DNA of 64,000 nt from Bacteroidia bacterium (lineage in GTDB: Bacteria; Bacteroidota; Bacteroidia; B-17B0; Aurantibacillaceae), in assembly GCA_022842625.1 (NCBI GenBank), contig JALHPG010000006.1, positions 1 to 64,000 of the forward strand, written 5' to 3'. The notes under the pieces were generated by a model. It was not told the origin of the DNA, did no database searches, and worked only from the letters and a program-made list of their open reading frames with translations. Below, in pieces: positions 50,751 through 59,543 of the stretch (position 1 is its first letter; each line of letters opens with the position of its first letter). The position numbers were made by a program, and so were the translations under genes.

Positions 50751-52169
50751 ATGAAAAATTATTTTACGGGAATATTTTTCCTACTAACAACCTATACCTT
50801 TTCTCAAGAAAATCAGCTGCATCATGATGGGGTTGATAAGCACCATTTATCTCTAAAACCAAAAGATTCGGTTTGTTTAAAAGATTGTTTTTTAAAAGCT
50901 CATTGGGAAGCACATACACGTTCGTTTTTTATGGCTACCATCAATGACGGCGCCTTAAAAGACGATTACGCTTTGGCCTCTGGTGCCGGTATTGGACTAC
51001 TTACTAAGCCCATTTATGGTTTTCAGGTTGGTGTTAGTGGTTTTTTTATTTATAATATACTCTCCTCAAATATCGACAAACCCGATACACTCACAAACAC
51101 TTCAAATCGTTACGAACTAGGTTTGTTTGATGTGGAAAATCCGAGTAATCGAAATGATCTTGATCGATTGGAAGAACTCTACTTAAAATACAATCTCTCT
51201 AAGAGCGCCATTACTGTTGGTAAAATAAACATCAACACCCCATTCATTAATCCCCAAGATGGACGCATGCGTCCAACAATTGCTGAAGGTGTTTGGTTGA
51301 ATATCAACGAATCAAAAAAATTTGGTATAAATGGCGGATGGATCTGGGACGTTTCGCCACGATCAACGGCACATTGGTTCACCTTAGCAAACTCCATGGG
51401 GATAAATCCTTCAGGGGTTAATACAGATGGAAGTAAATCAGAATATCATGACAATGTATTAAGCGCAGGAATGGCCATTGCAAATGTTTACTTTAAACCA
51501 AACGATAAATTAAAGATCAATTTATGGAATGGATTACTGGATAATGTAATGAACACCGGCATGATCGAAATAAATACAAACCAAAAAATAAATGAAACTT
51601 CACAAGTATACCAAGGTTTAATCTTTTTGCACCAGAACTCCATAAATCATGGTGGAAATATCGACCAAAAAAAGACCTACTTTAACGAAGGAGTACAATC
51701 AAATGTTATAAGTGCTCAATTAGGTATAAAAACCAAACGCAATAATACATCTTTAAACTATACCCACATTACGGGAGATGGCAGATACCTTATGCCGCGC
51801 GAGTGGGGCAAAGAACCATTTTATACCTTCTTGCCTCGCGAAAGAAATGAAGGTTTAGGGAATGTGCATGCCATGACGGTAAAGACATCTGCTAATTTAT
51901 ATAACGGACGCTTAAAAACCGGATTAGGATACGGCTATTATTTATTACCCGATGTAAAAAACTATCGATTAAATAAATATGGAATGCCTTCTTATCACCA
52001 ACTAAACCTTGACGCTTCCTACAACTTTACTAATTTTTTAAAAGGACTTGAGTTGCGCGTGCTAATTGTAGGTAAATTAAACGAAGGCGAAACCTACAAT
52101 AACTTAAAATATATTTACAACAAGGTTAATTTAATTAACTTTAATTTTATACTCGATTTTAAAATCTAA
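50751..52169 (+). CDS. Outer membrane porin, OprD-like
   Basis: 472 aa. Signal peptide (MKNYFTGIFFLLTTYTFSQ), then beta-barrel strands; OprD-like features include FMATINDGALKDDYALASGA and FINPQDGRMRPTIAEGVWLN near the middle and a C-terminal strand ending in aromatic residues (NFNFILDFKI). Likely allows passage of sulfur oxyanions across the outer membrane. Directly downstream of the DsrE-like gene and 18 bp before soxB. Confidence 0.8.
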   Translation: MKNYFTGIFFLLTTYTFSQENQLHHDGVDKHHLSLKPKDSVCLKDCFLKAHWEAHTRSFFMATINDGALKDDYALASGAGIGLLTKPIYGFQVGVSGFFIYNILSSNIDKPDTLTNTSNRYELGLFDVENPSNRNDLDRLEELYLKYNLSKSAITVGKININTPFINPQDGRMRPTIAEGVWLNINESKKFGINGGWIWDVSPRSTAHWFTLANSMGINPSGVNTDGSKSEYHDNVLSAGMAIANVYFKPNDKLKINLWNGLLDNVMNTGMIEINTNQKINETSQVYQGLIFLHQNSINHGGNIDQKKTYFNEGVQSNVISAQLGIKTKRNNTSLNYTHITGDGRYLMPREWGKEPFYTFLPRERNEGLGNVHAMTVKTSANLYNGRLKTGLGYGYYLLPDVKNYRLNKYGMPSYHQLNLDASYNFTNFLKGLELRVLIVGKLNEGETYNNLKYIYNKVNLINFNFILDFKI

Positions 52170-52187
52170 CACCTCAAATAGCGAATA

Positions 52188-53906
52188 ATGGAAAATAAAA
52201 AAGATATACTATCAGACAACAGAAGAGATTTCTTAAAGAAGTCTGCTTTGGCAGGAATGGCAGCGGTTTTAACACCTGTAACAAGTCTAGTTGCAAATAA
52301 TTCATTGTCGGAAGAGGCAAATGATGCGATCAGTCAATCAGGTAAAAACAAAAGTCAAAAAGTTACATTTTTGATCACTACCGATATTCATTCGCAGTTA
52401 AATTCGCATGACGAATTTTTTTGGGAAAACAATACAGCGGTTTATAAAAAACGCGGAGGTATGGCAGTTTTAAAAACCATGATAGAATCTTTTCGTAAAC
52501 AAAACCCAGCAAATACAATTTTGTATGATGGCGGTGATTTTTTTCATGGCCATGCAGTTGCGTCTCTTACAGAGGGAGAGGCACTTATTCCTATTTTTAA
52601 TAATTTAAATTACGACCTCATGTTGCCCGGAAACTGGGAAGTGGTTTATAAGAAGAAAAAAATGTTGTATGATCTTGGACATGTGAATGCTGCAAAAATT
52701 TGCGCTAACATGTGGCATAAAACAACTGATGCTGATAATGGGGAATTAGTTTATCCTCCTTATTGGATAAAATATATTGGCGGCGTAAAAATTGGTGTTA
52801 TCGGTTATACCGATCATTTGATCCCAAAACGTCAATCACCGGCATACAGCGAGGGTTTGCGATTTGATCATGCTGACGTGAATATCGCTAAATATGTAAA
52901 GTTATTAAGAGAAACTGAAGGTTGTGCTGTTGTTATTGTGGCAACGCATATGGGCTTGGCGCAACAAGTGGGCTTGGCTAATAATCCTGCCTCAGAAGGT
53001 GTTGATATTATTATGGGAGCAGATACGCATGAGCGTGTGCGCGTTCCTATTCAAGGAAAATATACTAAGGTTATTGAGTGCGGAGCCTTTGGTTCTTTTT
53101 TAGGAAAATTAGATCTGACAATTGAAAATGGTAAATTAATAAATACAGAATATCAGTTATTGGATGTTGACCCCGCAAAATATCCTGCTGATAAAGAAAT
53201 GCAAGGCTTAGTGGAAAAAGCATATGAGCCATTTAAAAAAGAATTACAAGTTGTTATTGGTACCAGTAAAACTCCTTTAGTGCGTTATTTTGTTATGGAA
53301 ACGCCAATGGATAATTTAATTACCGATGCAGTTAAATGGAAATTTAAACCGGATATTGCCTTGTCTAATGGCTTTAGATTTTGTCAGCCTTTGGCCGTAG
53401 ATCCAAAAACAGGCCTGGCAACAATCACTAAAGAATTTTTATGGAACATGTTACCTGTTAACAGTGAAGCTAAAACAGGAATTGTTACCGGGAAACAAAT
53501 TTGGGATTGGTTAGAAAAAGAATTACAAAATGCATTTGCCAAAGATCCTTCTAAACGTTTTGGAGGTTGGTTTGTTCGCTATAATGGCATGGAGGTTAAT
53601 TTTACCATTGGTAACGAATTTGGAAAACGTGTGAATTCGGTTAAGGTTGGGGGTGCTCCAATTGACCTCGCAAAAGAATATAGTATTGTGGCTTGTGAAC
53701 GTGAAGGCGATCCGGATGATACCTTGTGCAGAATAGAACATGTTAAAAATCCAAAAAAATCACCTTTTTTAATGCACGATGTGATCACTGATTACTTGAA
53801 AGAGCATTCACCGGTTGCTCCGATCATTGAAGGCAGAGCTGTTGCGACAGACGAACCAAAAACGTTACTTACTCAGCTTAAAGGAACATCCTATGAGTTT
53901 AAATAG
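52188..53906 (+). CDS. soxB: SoxB thiosulfohydrolase family
   Basis: 572 aa. Twin-arginine signal NRRDFLKKSALAGMAAVL (residues 11-28). Calcineurin-like metal sites: TTDIHSQL, DGGDFFHGHA, LPGNWEV (SoxB-type Trp in place of GNHE), ATHMGLAQQ and GADTHERV. 5'-nucleotidase C-terminal domain with SNGFRF. SoxB removes sulfate hydrolytically from thiocysteine on SoxYZ. No soxX, A, Y, Z or CD genes lie nearby, so its carrier or role here is not the classical Sox cycle unless they are elsewhere in the genome. A general 5'-nucleotidase is a weaker alternative. Confidence 0.88.
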   Translation: MENKKDILSDNRRDFLKKSALAGMAAVLTPVTSLVANNSLSEEANDAISQSGKNKSQKVTFLITTDIHSQLNSHDEFFWENNTAVYKKRGGMAVLKTMIESFRKQNPANTILYDGGDFFHGHAVASLTEGEALIPIFNNLNYDLMLPGNWEVVYKKKKMLYDLGHVNAAKICANMWHKTTDADNGELVYPPYWIKYIGGVKIGVIGYTDHLIPKRQSPAYSEGLRFDHADVNIAKYVKLLRETEGCAVVIVATHMGLAQQVGLANNPASEGVDIIMGADTHERVRVPIQGKYTKVIECGAFGSFLGKLDLTIENGKLINTEYQLLDVDPAKYPADKEMQGLVEKAYEPFKKELQVVIGTSKTPLVRYFVMETPMDNLITDAVKWKFKPDIALSNGFRFCQPLAVDPKTGLATITKEFLWNMLPVNSEAKTGIVTGKQIWDWLEKELQNAFAKDPSKRFGGWFVRYNGMEVNFTIGNEFGKRVNSVKVGGAPIDLAKEYSIVACEREGDPDDTLCRIEHVKNPKKSPFLMHDVITDYLKEHSPVAPIIEGRAVATDEPKTLLTQLKGTSYEFK

Positions 53907-53937
53907 TTTATTGCGGTTTTATTTTTAATTTTACTTT

Positions 53938-54570
53938 ATGGTAAGCATTAAAGAAAAGCTGAAACACATTCTCGAAGAAAAATTGATAGATGAAATAGTT
54001 TCTATCGGAAACGTAATGAGCTTTAAAGAAGGGGATGTGATAATGGAATATGGCAAAAAAATAAAATTTATGCCATTGATCTTAAGCGGAACAATAAGAG
54101 TAATGAGAAGAGATGAAGAGGATCGCGAAATTCTTTTATATTATTTAAGTTCAAACGAAAGTTGCGCAATGGCGTATACTTGTTGCATGGAGGCTCGCAA
54201 AAGCGAAATAAAAGCAATTGCAGAAGACACGGTTGAACTGATCGGCATTCCGCACGAAAAGTTAGATGAGTGGCTCGTAAAATATCCAAGCTGGAAAAGT
54301 TATATTTTTAATAGTTTTACCCAAAGGTTTAATGAGCTATTGAAGTCCTTAGAGAGTATAGCGTTTCATAAGTTGGATGAGCGTTTAATAAAATACCTTA
54401 AAAACAAAACCAAGGTTACTGGCAAGTCGTCTATTCTTTTATCGCATAATCAAATTGCAGAGGAGATGGGAACAAGCAGGGTAGTAATTTCGCGACTATT
54501 AAAGCAGCTTGAAAATGATAAAAAATTAGTTCTTTATCGAAACGAAATTAAATTATTAAGCTCTTTTTAA
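53938..54570 (+). CDS. Crp/Fnr family regulator with Cys-rich ligand domain
   Basis: 210 aa. Ligand domain with VMSFKEGDVIMEYGKKI and the triple-Cys segment ESCAMAYTCCMEARKSEIK, a signature of a Bacteroidota Crp/Fnr subgroup, possibly redox- or metal-sensing. C-terminal winged helix: LLSHNQIAEEMGTSRVVISR then LLKQLENDKKL. Follows soxB at 31 bp and is the likely regulator of this island through the TGAT-N4-ATCA or GTAAC-type palindromes. Confidence 0.88.
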   Translation: MVSIKEKLKHILEEKLIDEIVSIGNVMSFKEGDVIMEYGKKIKFMPLILSGTIRVMRRDEEDREILLYYLSSNESCAMAYTCCMEARKSEIKAIAEDTVELIGIPHEKLDEWLVKYPSWKSYIFNSFTQRFNELLKSLESIAFHKLDERLIKYLKNKTKVTGKSSILLSHNQIAEEMGTSRVVISRLLKQLENDKKLVLYRNEIKLLSSF

Positions 54571-54636
54571 AAGTTATAAATAGTTAACTTCTGTTTTTTT
54601 TTTGCTTGCCATAAGATTAAAAATTACCTTGCAAGT

Positions 54637-56142
54637 ATGAATAAACCCCATTTCCATAAATTAAAAATTATAGATCTCGGTATTGGCACCTATCACGAAA
54701 GTAATATCTTTCTCAGAGCAGATAGTCACGTTGTTACTTCTGAGGGGTTTGCTGCTCTAACACGGGTTGTAGTTCATAAGAACGGAAATAAAATAGTGGC
54801 CACATTAAATATCATTCATTCCGATTTACTTAAAGATGGTGAAACCAGTTTGTCGCAAGAGGCTATGGAACGATTGGGAGTTAATCATGGCGACACGGTT
54901 ACCATTTCTCATCTTCAACCAATTGAATCGTTGAAGTATGTGCGGGCAAAAATGTATAAACAAGAGTTGAATGATCACGCTTTTAAAGCAATTATTAATG
55001 ATGTTGTTGCCGGCTATTATTCTAATATAGAAATTGCAGCATTGGTTTCTTGCTGTGCGGGAAACAACTTATCGGTAAATGAAATCATTGGCTTAACAAA
55101 GGCTATGATAGGAGCCGGAAGTAAAATGAGCTGGAATAAAAAAATGATCCTTGATAAACATTGTGTTGGTGGTTTACCCGGAAACAGAACTACACCTATT
55201 GTTGTAAGTATTATTGCCGCTGCCGGATTAACAATTCCTAAAACATCATCACGAGCTATTACATCACCGGCAGGAACTGCGGATACAATGGAAACGATGA
55301 CCAATGTTAATTTGACCATTGAGCAAATAAAACAAGTAATAGAAAAAGAAGGCGGTTGCATCGTGTGGGGTGGTGCGGTAAAATTAAGTCCTGCTGATGA
55401 TCTATTGATTGCGGTTGAAAAATCTTTGGATATTGACAGCGAAGGACAAATGGTGGCTTCTGTACTTTCTAAAAAAGCTGCTGCAGGCTCTACTCACGTT
55501 TTAATAGACATTCCTGTTGGTCCAACTGCTAAGGTTCGTTCGCAAGAAGAAGCATTAAGACTTCAATATTATTTTAATGCCGTTAGCCAGGCAATTGGTA
55601 TACAAACAGAAGTTATTATTACCGATGGGACACAACCGGTTGGAAGAGGCATTGGCCCTTCGTTAGAGGCGATGGATGTTTTAGCTGTTTTAAAAAATGC
55701 TATTGATGCGCCTGCTGATCTAAAAGAACGTGCCATTTCACTTTCTGCCGCGTTATTAAAAATGTCGGGAAATTATGCCGATGGAACAGAAACTTTAATT
55801 GCAAGATCTACTCTTGAAAGCGGAGAGGCTTATAAAAAATTTATTGCTATTTGTAATGCGCAAGGCGGTTTTAAAGAGCCGAAATATGCTACATACAATC
55901 ATGAGGTGTTTTCTGAAAAAGAAGGAATTGTAAAATCAATTGATAATCGCAAATTAGCTCGCATTGCAAAATTAGCGGGTGCTCCAATTTCTCCATCTGC
56001 CGGTGTTTTATTTTTGGCGCCAATAGGTAAACAAATAAAAAAAGGCGATCTGCTTTTCAAGATCTATTCTGAATCTTTTGGTGAATTAGAATACGCAAAG
56101 GAATATTTAAACTGTCTTAAAGAATTAATTGTAGTAGGATGA
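54637..56142 (+). CDS. AMP/thymidine phosphorylase family (archaeal AMP-phosphorylase type)
   Basis: 501 aa. N-terminal beta domain of about 85 residues as in AMP phosphorylases. Core motif DKHCVGGLPGNRTTPIVVSI and SSRAITSPAGTADTMETMT, plus C-terminal KSIDNRKLARIAKLAGAP barrel-sandwich domain. The family phosphorolyses nucleoside 5'-monophosphates to ribose-1,5-bisphosphate and base, or acts on thymidine. Overlaps the downstream PRPP-synthetase-like gene by 4 bp (ATGA). Together they may recycle nucleotide-derived ribose phosphates. Confidence 0.85.
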   Translation: MNKPHFHKLKIIDLGIGTYHESNIFLRADSHVVTSEGFAALTRVVVHKNGNKIVATLNIIHSDLLKDGETSLSQEAMERLGVNHGDTVTISHLQPIESLKYVRAKMYKQELNDHAFKAIINDVVAGYYSNIEIAALVSCCAGNNLSVNEIIGLTKAMIGAGSKMSWNKKMILDKHCVGGLPGNRTTPIVVSIIAAAGLTIPKTSSRAITSPAGTADTMETMTNVNLTIEQIKQVIEKEGGCIVWGGAVKLSPADDLLIAVEKSLDIDSEGQMVASVLSKKAAAGSTHVLIDIPVGPTAKVRSQEEALRLQYYFNAVSQAIGIQTEVIITDGTQPVGRGIGPSLEAMDVLAVLKNAIDAPADLKERAISLSAALLKMSGNYADGTETLIARSTLESGEAYKKFIAICNAQGGFKEPKYATYNHEVFSEKEGIVKSIDNRKLARIAKLAGAPISPSAGVLFLAPIGKQIKKGDLLFKIYSESFGELEYAKEYLNCLKELIVVG

Positions 56143-57023
56143 TGAAGCCAATTGTTTTTTCAATGCCCGGAAATGAATTACTTTCTGAATCGATCCTAAT
56201 TGGATTAGAGGGAGAGCGCGGCAATTTTACAGAACGACAATTTCCGGATGGCGAGACCTATATTAGAATTTTAAGTAACGTGGAGGAGAAAGAGGTTATT
56301 GTTGTTTGCACACTTCACGAACCAAACCCTAAACTATTACCACTATTTTTTATTTGCAAATTATTAAAAGACTTAAAGGCAAGATCGATCTGTTTAGTAG
56401 TTCCTTATTTATCATACATGCGCCAGGATAAACAATTTAATTCAGGAGAGGCAATTACTTCAGATTATTTCGCACAACTAATCTCATCATTCGCTGATCG
56501 TCTTATAACTATCGATCCGCATTTACATCGCAGAAGTTCGATGAATGAAATTTACTCCATACCATGCAATGTTTTACATTCCGCAAAATTAATTTCGAGT
56601 TGGATTAAAAACAACATTCAAAAACCATTATTAATTGGTCCGGATAGTGAAAGTGAACAATGGGTTTCGGAAGTAGCTAAAGATGCCGGTGCGCCATACA
56701 TTGTTTTAGAAAAGTTGAGGAGAGGAGATAATGAGGTAGAGGTTTCTATTCCGCAAACAGAAAAATATAAAGATCATACGCCTGTGCTAGTTGATGATAT
56801 TATTTCTACAGCACGCACAATGATCGAAACTTTAGAGCATCTTAAACACGCAAAAATGAAACCTGCAATTTGTATAGGTGTGCATGCGGTTTTTGCCAAC
56901 CTTGCCTATGATGAACTAATTAAAGCGGGCGCAAAAGAGGTTGTTACCTGTAATACGATCCCTCACAACAGTAATAAAATAGATGTCTCAAAAATACTTA
57001 TTGATAGCTACAAAAATCAATAA
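56139..57023 (+). CDS. prs: Ribose-phosphate pyrophosphokinase-like protein
   Basis: 294 aa, shorter than canonical Prs (about 310-315). Type I phosphoribosyltransferase folds twice: ERQFPDGETYIRI (start loop), YLSYMRQDKQFNSGEAITS (flexible ATP loop), IDPHLHRRSS and the PRPP motif VLVDDIISTARTMIETL. Translationally coupled to the AMP-phosphorylase-like gene, so it is probably a dedicated paralogue, not the main Prs. Confidence 0.85.
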   Translation: MMKPIVFSMPGNELLSESILIGLEGERGNFTERQFPDGETYIRILSNVEEKEVIVVCTLHEPNPKLLPLFFICKLLKDLKARSICLVVPYLSYMRQDKQFNSGEAITSDYFAQLISSFADRLITIDPHLHRRSSMNEIYSIPCNVLHSAKLISSWIKNNIQKPLLIGPDSESEQWVSEVAKDAGAPYIVLEKLRRGDNEVEVSIPQTEKYKDHTPVLVDDIISTARTMIETLEHLKHAKMKPAICIGVHAVFANLAYDELIKAGAKEVVTCNTIPHNSNKIDVSKILIDSYKNQ

Positions 57024-57032
57024 TATTTGTTT

Positions 57033-57416
57033 TTAGATATTGCTCAATTCTAAACCTTCTTCATTCTGTTTTTTTAGTGACCAACTGTCTGTATAAGTAG
57101 TTTCCAACCAAGTTCTGCCTGATTTACGAAATATTTGTGCTGATAGTTTGAATTTTTCATCAAATTGTTTTTCCAATTCTGAAACAAGTGTATTTTCACT
57201 AAACATAATAGCGCTGTCTTTTTCAGATGCGCTTATAACAAAGTCATCGGTAATAATATCTTTTTTTAAAGATCCCTGATCAATTTTATGTTTTTTCTTA
57301 AAAAACTCTATCTTAAGGAACGGGAATTGTTCACTAAACTTCTTTTTAATTTCAGATACCTGAACGGGCTTATCTACTTTAATAATTGTCATTTCTATGC
57401 TTTTATCTTTACACAA
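57033..57416 (-). CDS. Hypothetical small protein
   Basis: 127 aa, unrecognised; an ATG at residue 10 (MTIIKVDKPV, 57389) is an alternative start. Alpha/beta, Lys-rich, with two similar halves (KKKFSEQFPFLKIEFFKKKH and EKQFDEKFKLSAQIFRKSGR), each of the ubiquitin-like beta-alpha-beta style. Convergent with the PRPP-like gene and separated by 9 bp. Not assigned. Confidence 0.7.
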   Translation of the reverse strand: MCKDKSIEMTIIKVDKPVQVSEIKKKFSEQFPFLKIEFFKKKHKIDQGSLKKDIITDDFVISASEKDSAIMFSENTLVSELEKQFDEKFKLSAQIFRKSGRTWLETTYTDSWSLKKQNEEGLELSNI

Positions 57417-57444
57417 AGTTGATTTTTTTTTAATTCCTTAAAAA

Positions 57445-57509
57445 TGATAACTATCATATGCGTAACTGATTTTTGTCAACTAATTTTTAGGCTTTTTGCT
57501 CTACGTTTG
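57445..57509 (+). promoter_or_regulatory. FNR-like palindrome and -7 box
   Basis: TGAT-AACT-ATCA (57445-57456), a perfect palindrome core, with TACGTTTG (57502-57509, a TAnnTTTG match) about 46 bp downstream. The site centre lies about 65 bp before the expected start point, compatible with class I activation of the 114-aa membrane protein gene. Confidence 0.55.
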
Positions 57510-57531
57510 CTTAAACATTAAAATTAAAACC

Positions 57532-57876
57532 ATGGAATCATCCGTTGACTTAAAGTCTAGCCAAAAGGCATTTTATTCGAAAAGCACTGTAAATTCTAGA
57601 GCAGATTTAGGTGCTTATGCGAAATTTATTGAAAAATTAAATTTTAGTTATTTTGGTATTATCAGTATGACCATCTTAATTGGAAGTATTGTTGGCGGTA
57701 TCGCTGCAAGCGTTATTTTAACAAACGATGCTCCTATTTGGCAATTAGGTGTGTGTGCAGCAGTTTCAATGGCAAATAATACTGCCGGAATTGGTCAGGC
57801 ACCTACAAAATGGGTGGTTAATTTATTTATCTTGAGTTTAGTGGTAAATACTTTATTATTATTAGCCAACTTATAA
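57532..57876 (+). CDS. Small membrane protein, FNR-site-associated
   Basis: 114 aa from the ATG at 57532 (MESSVDLKSSQKAF); the track's TTG start at 57496 overlaps the -7 box. Two membrane helices: SYFGIISMTILIGSIVGGIA and WVVNLFILSLVVNTLLLLAN. Unknown function. Upstream FNR-like palindrome and -7 box, downstream terminator at 57897. Confidence 0.78.
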   Translation: MESSVDLKSSQKAFYSKSTVNSRADLGAYAKFIEKLNFSYFGIISMTILIGSIVGGIAASVILTNDAPIWQLGVCAAVSMANNTAGIGQAPTKWVVNLFILSLVVNTLLLLANL

Positions 57877-57896
57877 TCCGTAATTTTTGAAAAAAA

Positions 57897-57925
57897 GCCA
57901 CTTCGTTTACGGAGTGGCTTTTTTT
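57897..57925 (+). terminator. Rho-independent terminator
   Basis: GCCACT ... AGTGGC hairpin, A-run before and seven T after. Closes the 114-aa membrane protein gene and would also work for the convergent gene. Confidence 0.85.
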
Positions 57926-57964
57926 GTTTAATAGTATTTCCTTATATGAATTAAGTGGTTAAGG

Positions 57965-58414
57965 TTAATTATCAACCGTGAACCATTCGGCATAAGAAGT
58001 TGGAGTTTCTTCGAGTTTAATACTATTTATTTCAATACCTTCCCCAAATTTGGATCTTATTCTATTTAAAAAATCAACTAGTAGGTTTTCGCAACTGGGT
58101 TGATAGGGTACAAAGTTTATTTTTTCAAAATTTTCTCGTAATTCATTTAAATTGCCATGAGGGGAGTTTGAATTTAAAACTAAAGAATGGTCAAACACCT
58201 GAATGATGTTATCAACGATAATTTTTTTAAAATCAGTAAAATCAATCACCATTCCGTTCTTGGGATGATCATTATTTTGGAGAACCTTTCCTTTTAATGT
58301 AACACTTAGGATATACGTATGACCATGAATGTTTTTACAAGGGCCGTCATAACCATAAAGGGCGTGCGCCATGTCAAACGTAAATTTTTTTGTAACGCGA
58401 ATTGTTTGATCCAT
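57965..58414 (-). CDS. 6-pyruvoyl tetrahydropterin synthase / QueD family protein
   Basis: 149 aa. Zinc ligands in TFDMAHAL and KNIHGHTYIL, a DFTDFKK motif, and the C-terminal IKLEETPTSYAEW. The family makes 6-pyruvoyl-tetrahydropterin or 6-carboxytetrahydropterin for queuosine; the usual catalytic Cys region is altered to DGPCKNIHGH, with Cys three residues before the first His. Which reaction it performs is undecided. Near PdxH and tryptophan catabolic genes but 26 bp from the desaturase stop, so probably in the same minus-strand block. Confidence 0.88.
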   Translation of the reverse strand: MDQTIRVTKKFTFDMAHALYGYDGPCKNIHGHTYILSVTLKGKVLQNNDHPKNGMVIDFTDFKKIIVDNIIQVFDHSLVLNSNSPHGNLNELRENFEKINFVPYQPSCENLLVDFLNRIRSKFGEGIEINSIKLEETPTSYAEWFTVDN

Positions 58415-58440
58415 TGAGAATTTTTTGAAACAATAAAGAA

Positions 58441-59517
58441 TTAAGCTCTGCCCAATTCTTTAAGTCTATGAATATGCGATAATAATGCGCTTCTAAAGCT
58501 TGGCTTTAAATTGTAGGGTATGCCAAATTCTTTTGCGGTTTTTTCTACGATGGGTGCGATCTTTGTATAATGAATATGGCAAATATTCGGAAACAAGTGA
58601 TGCTCGATCTGAAAATTTAAGCCGCCAACGTACCAATTTAAAAAATGGTTATTTCTGGCAAAATCTGAAGTGGTTTTAAGTTGATGAACATGCCAATCAG
58701 AATCTAACTCTGTTTCCGCAAAAGGTTGTTCAGCTCCTTCTACAACATGCGCCATCTGAAAAATAAAACTTAATATAATACTTGCTACCCAATGCATAAT
58801 AACAAAGCCCACAATTATTTGGTACCATTTAAAATCTGTAACTAACATCGGTAATCCAAGAATAACAACAAGATAAATTAATTTCCGGAAAAACATTTTT
58901 ATAAATTCAGCGGTCATTTCTTTATTTTGCGATTTTACTAAACCTGCTTTGTTGTATGTAATCAAACGCATAAAATCATTTAACAACATTGTTAAGGTCA
59001 TTAAGCCATAAAATATAAATGCATAAATAAATTGAAAACGGTGATACTTTTTAAGTGGTGATCTTTCAGCTAAACGAATAGGCCCTTTCTCGCTAATATC
59101 CTCATCTAAGCCGGAAATATTGGTGTAGGTATGGTGTAATACGTTATGTTGAATTTTCCAATTTAAAACATTGCTTCCCAATAAGTACAAACTTCCTGCA
59201 AGTAAATTATTTACCCAATGTTTTTTTGAATAGGCTCCGTGGCAGGCATCGTGCATAACACCCATTCCAACTCCTGCAACTCCTATACCCATTAAAACCA
59301 CTAATAAAAATGCAATGAGTGTAGACGTTGGTATAGTTAAGATTAGAACATATGGTACAATGTACATACTGATCAAAACGATCGTTTTTAAAACCATTGC
59401 AAAATTCGCTTTTGTAGATATATTATTTTCCTTAAAATAATCATTTACATTTTTTCTTAAGGCGTTAACAAATTGTTTATCGGATTTGTTGGTACTCGTA
59501 AATTTTATTGTGTGCAT
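58441..59517 (-). CDS. Fatty acid desaturase (front-end/acyl-lipid type)
   Basis: 358 aa from ATG 59517 (MHTIKFTSTNKSD); the track's start overlaps pdxH. Three His boxes: HDACHG, HNVLHH and QIEHHLFP, the last with the Q in place of H typical of delta-6-like front-end desaturases, and four membrane helices (TIVLISMYIVPYVLI, PTSTLIAFLLVVLMGIGVAG). Oxygen-dependent introduction of a double bond into acyl chains of the membrane. Confidence 0.93.
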   Translation of the reverse strand: MHTIKFTSTNKSDKQFVNALRKNVNDYFKENNISTKANFAMVLKTIVLISMYIVPYVLILTIPTSTLIAFLLVVLMGIGVAGVGMGVMHDACHGAYSKKHWVNNLLAGSLYLLGSNVLNWKIQHNVLHHTYTNISGLDEDISEKGPIRLAERSPLKKYHRFQFIYAFIFYGLMTLTMLLNDFMRLITYNKAGLVKSQNKEMTAEFIKMFFRKLIYLVVILGLPMLVTDFKWYQIIVGFVIMHWVASIILSFIFQMAHVVEGAEQPFAETELDSDWHVHQLKTTSDFARNNHFLNWYVGGLNFQIEHHLFPNICHIHYTKIAPIVEKTAKEFGIPYNLKPSFRSALLSHIHRLKELGRA

Positions 59518-59543
59518 GCGGTAGATATTAATTGATTTTTTTA

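Noticed and set aside
51179-51397. 72-aa minus-strand ORF in the porin gene
   Set aside because: Antisense shadow without a start signal or any recognisable domain.
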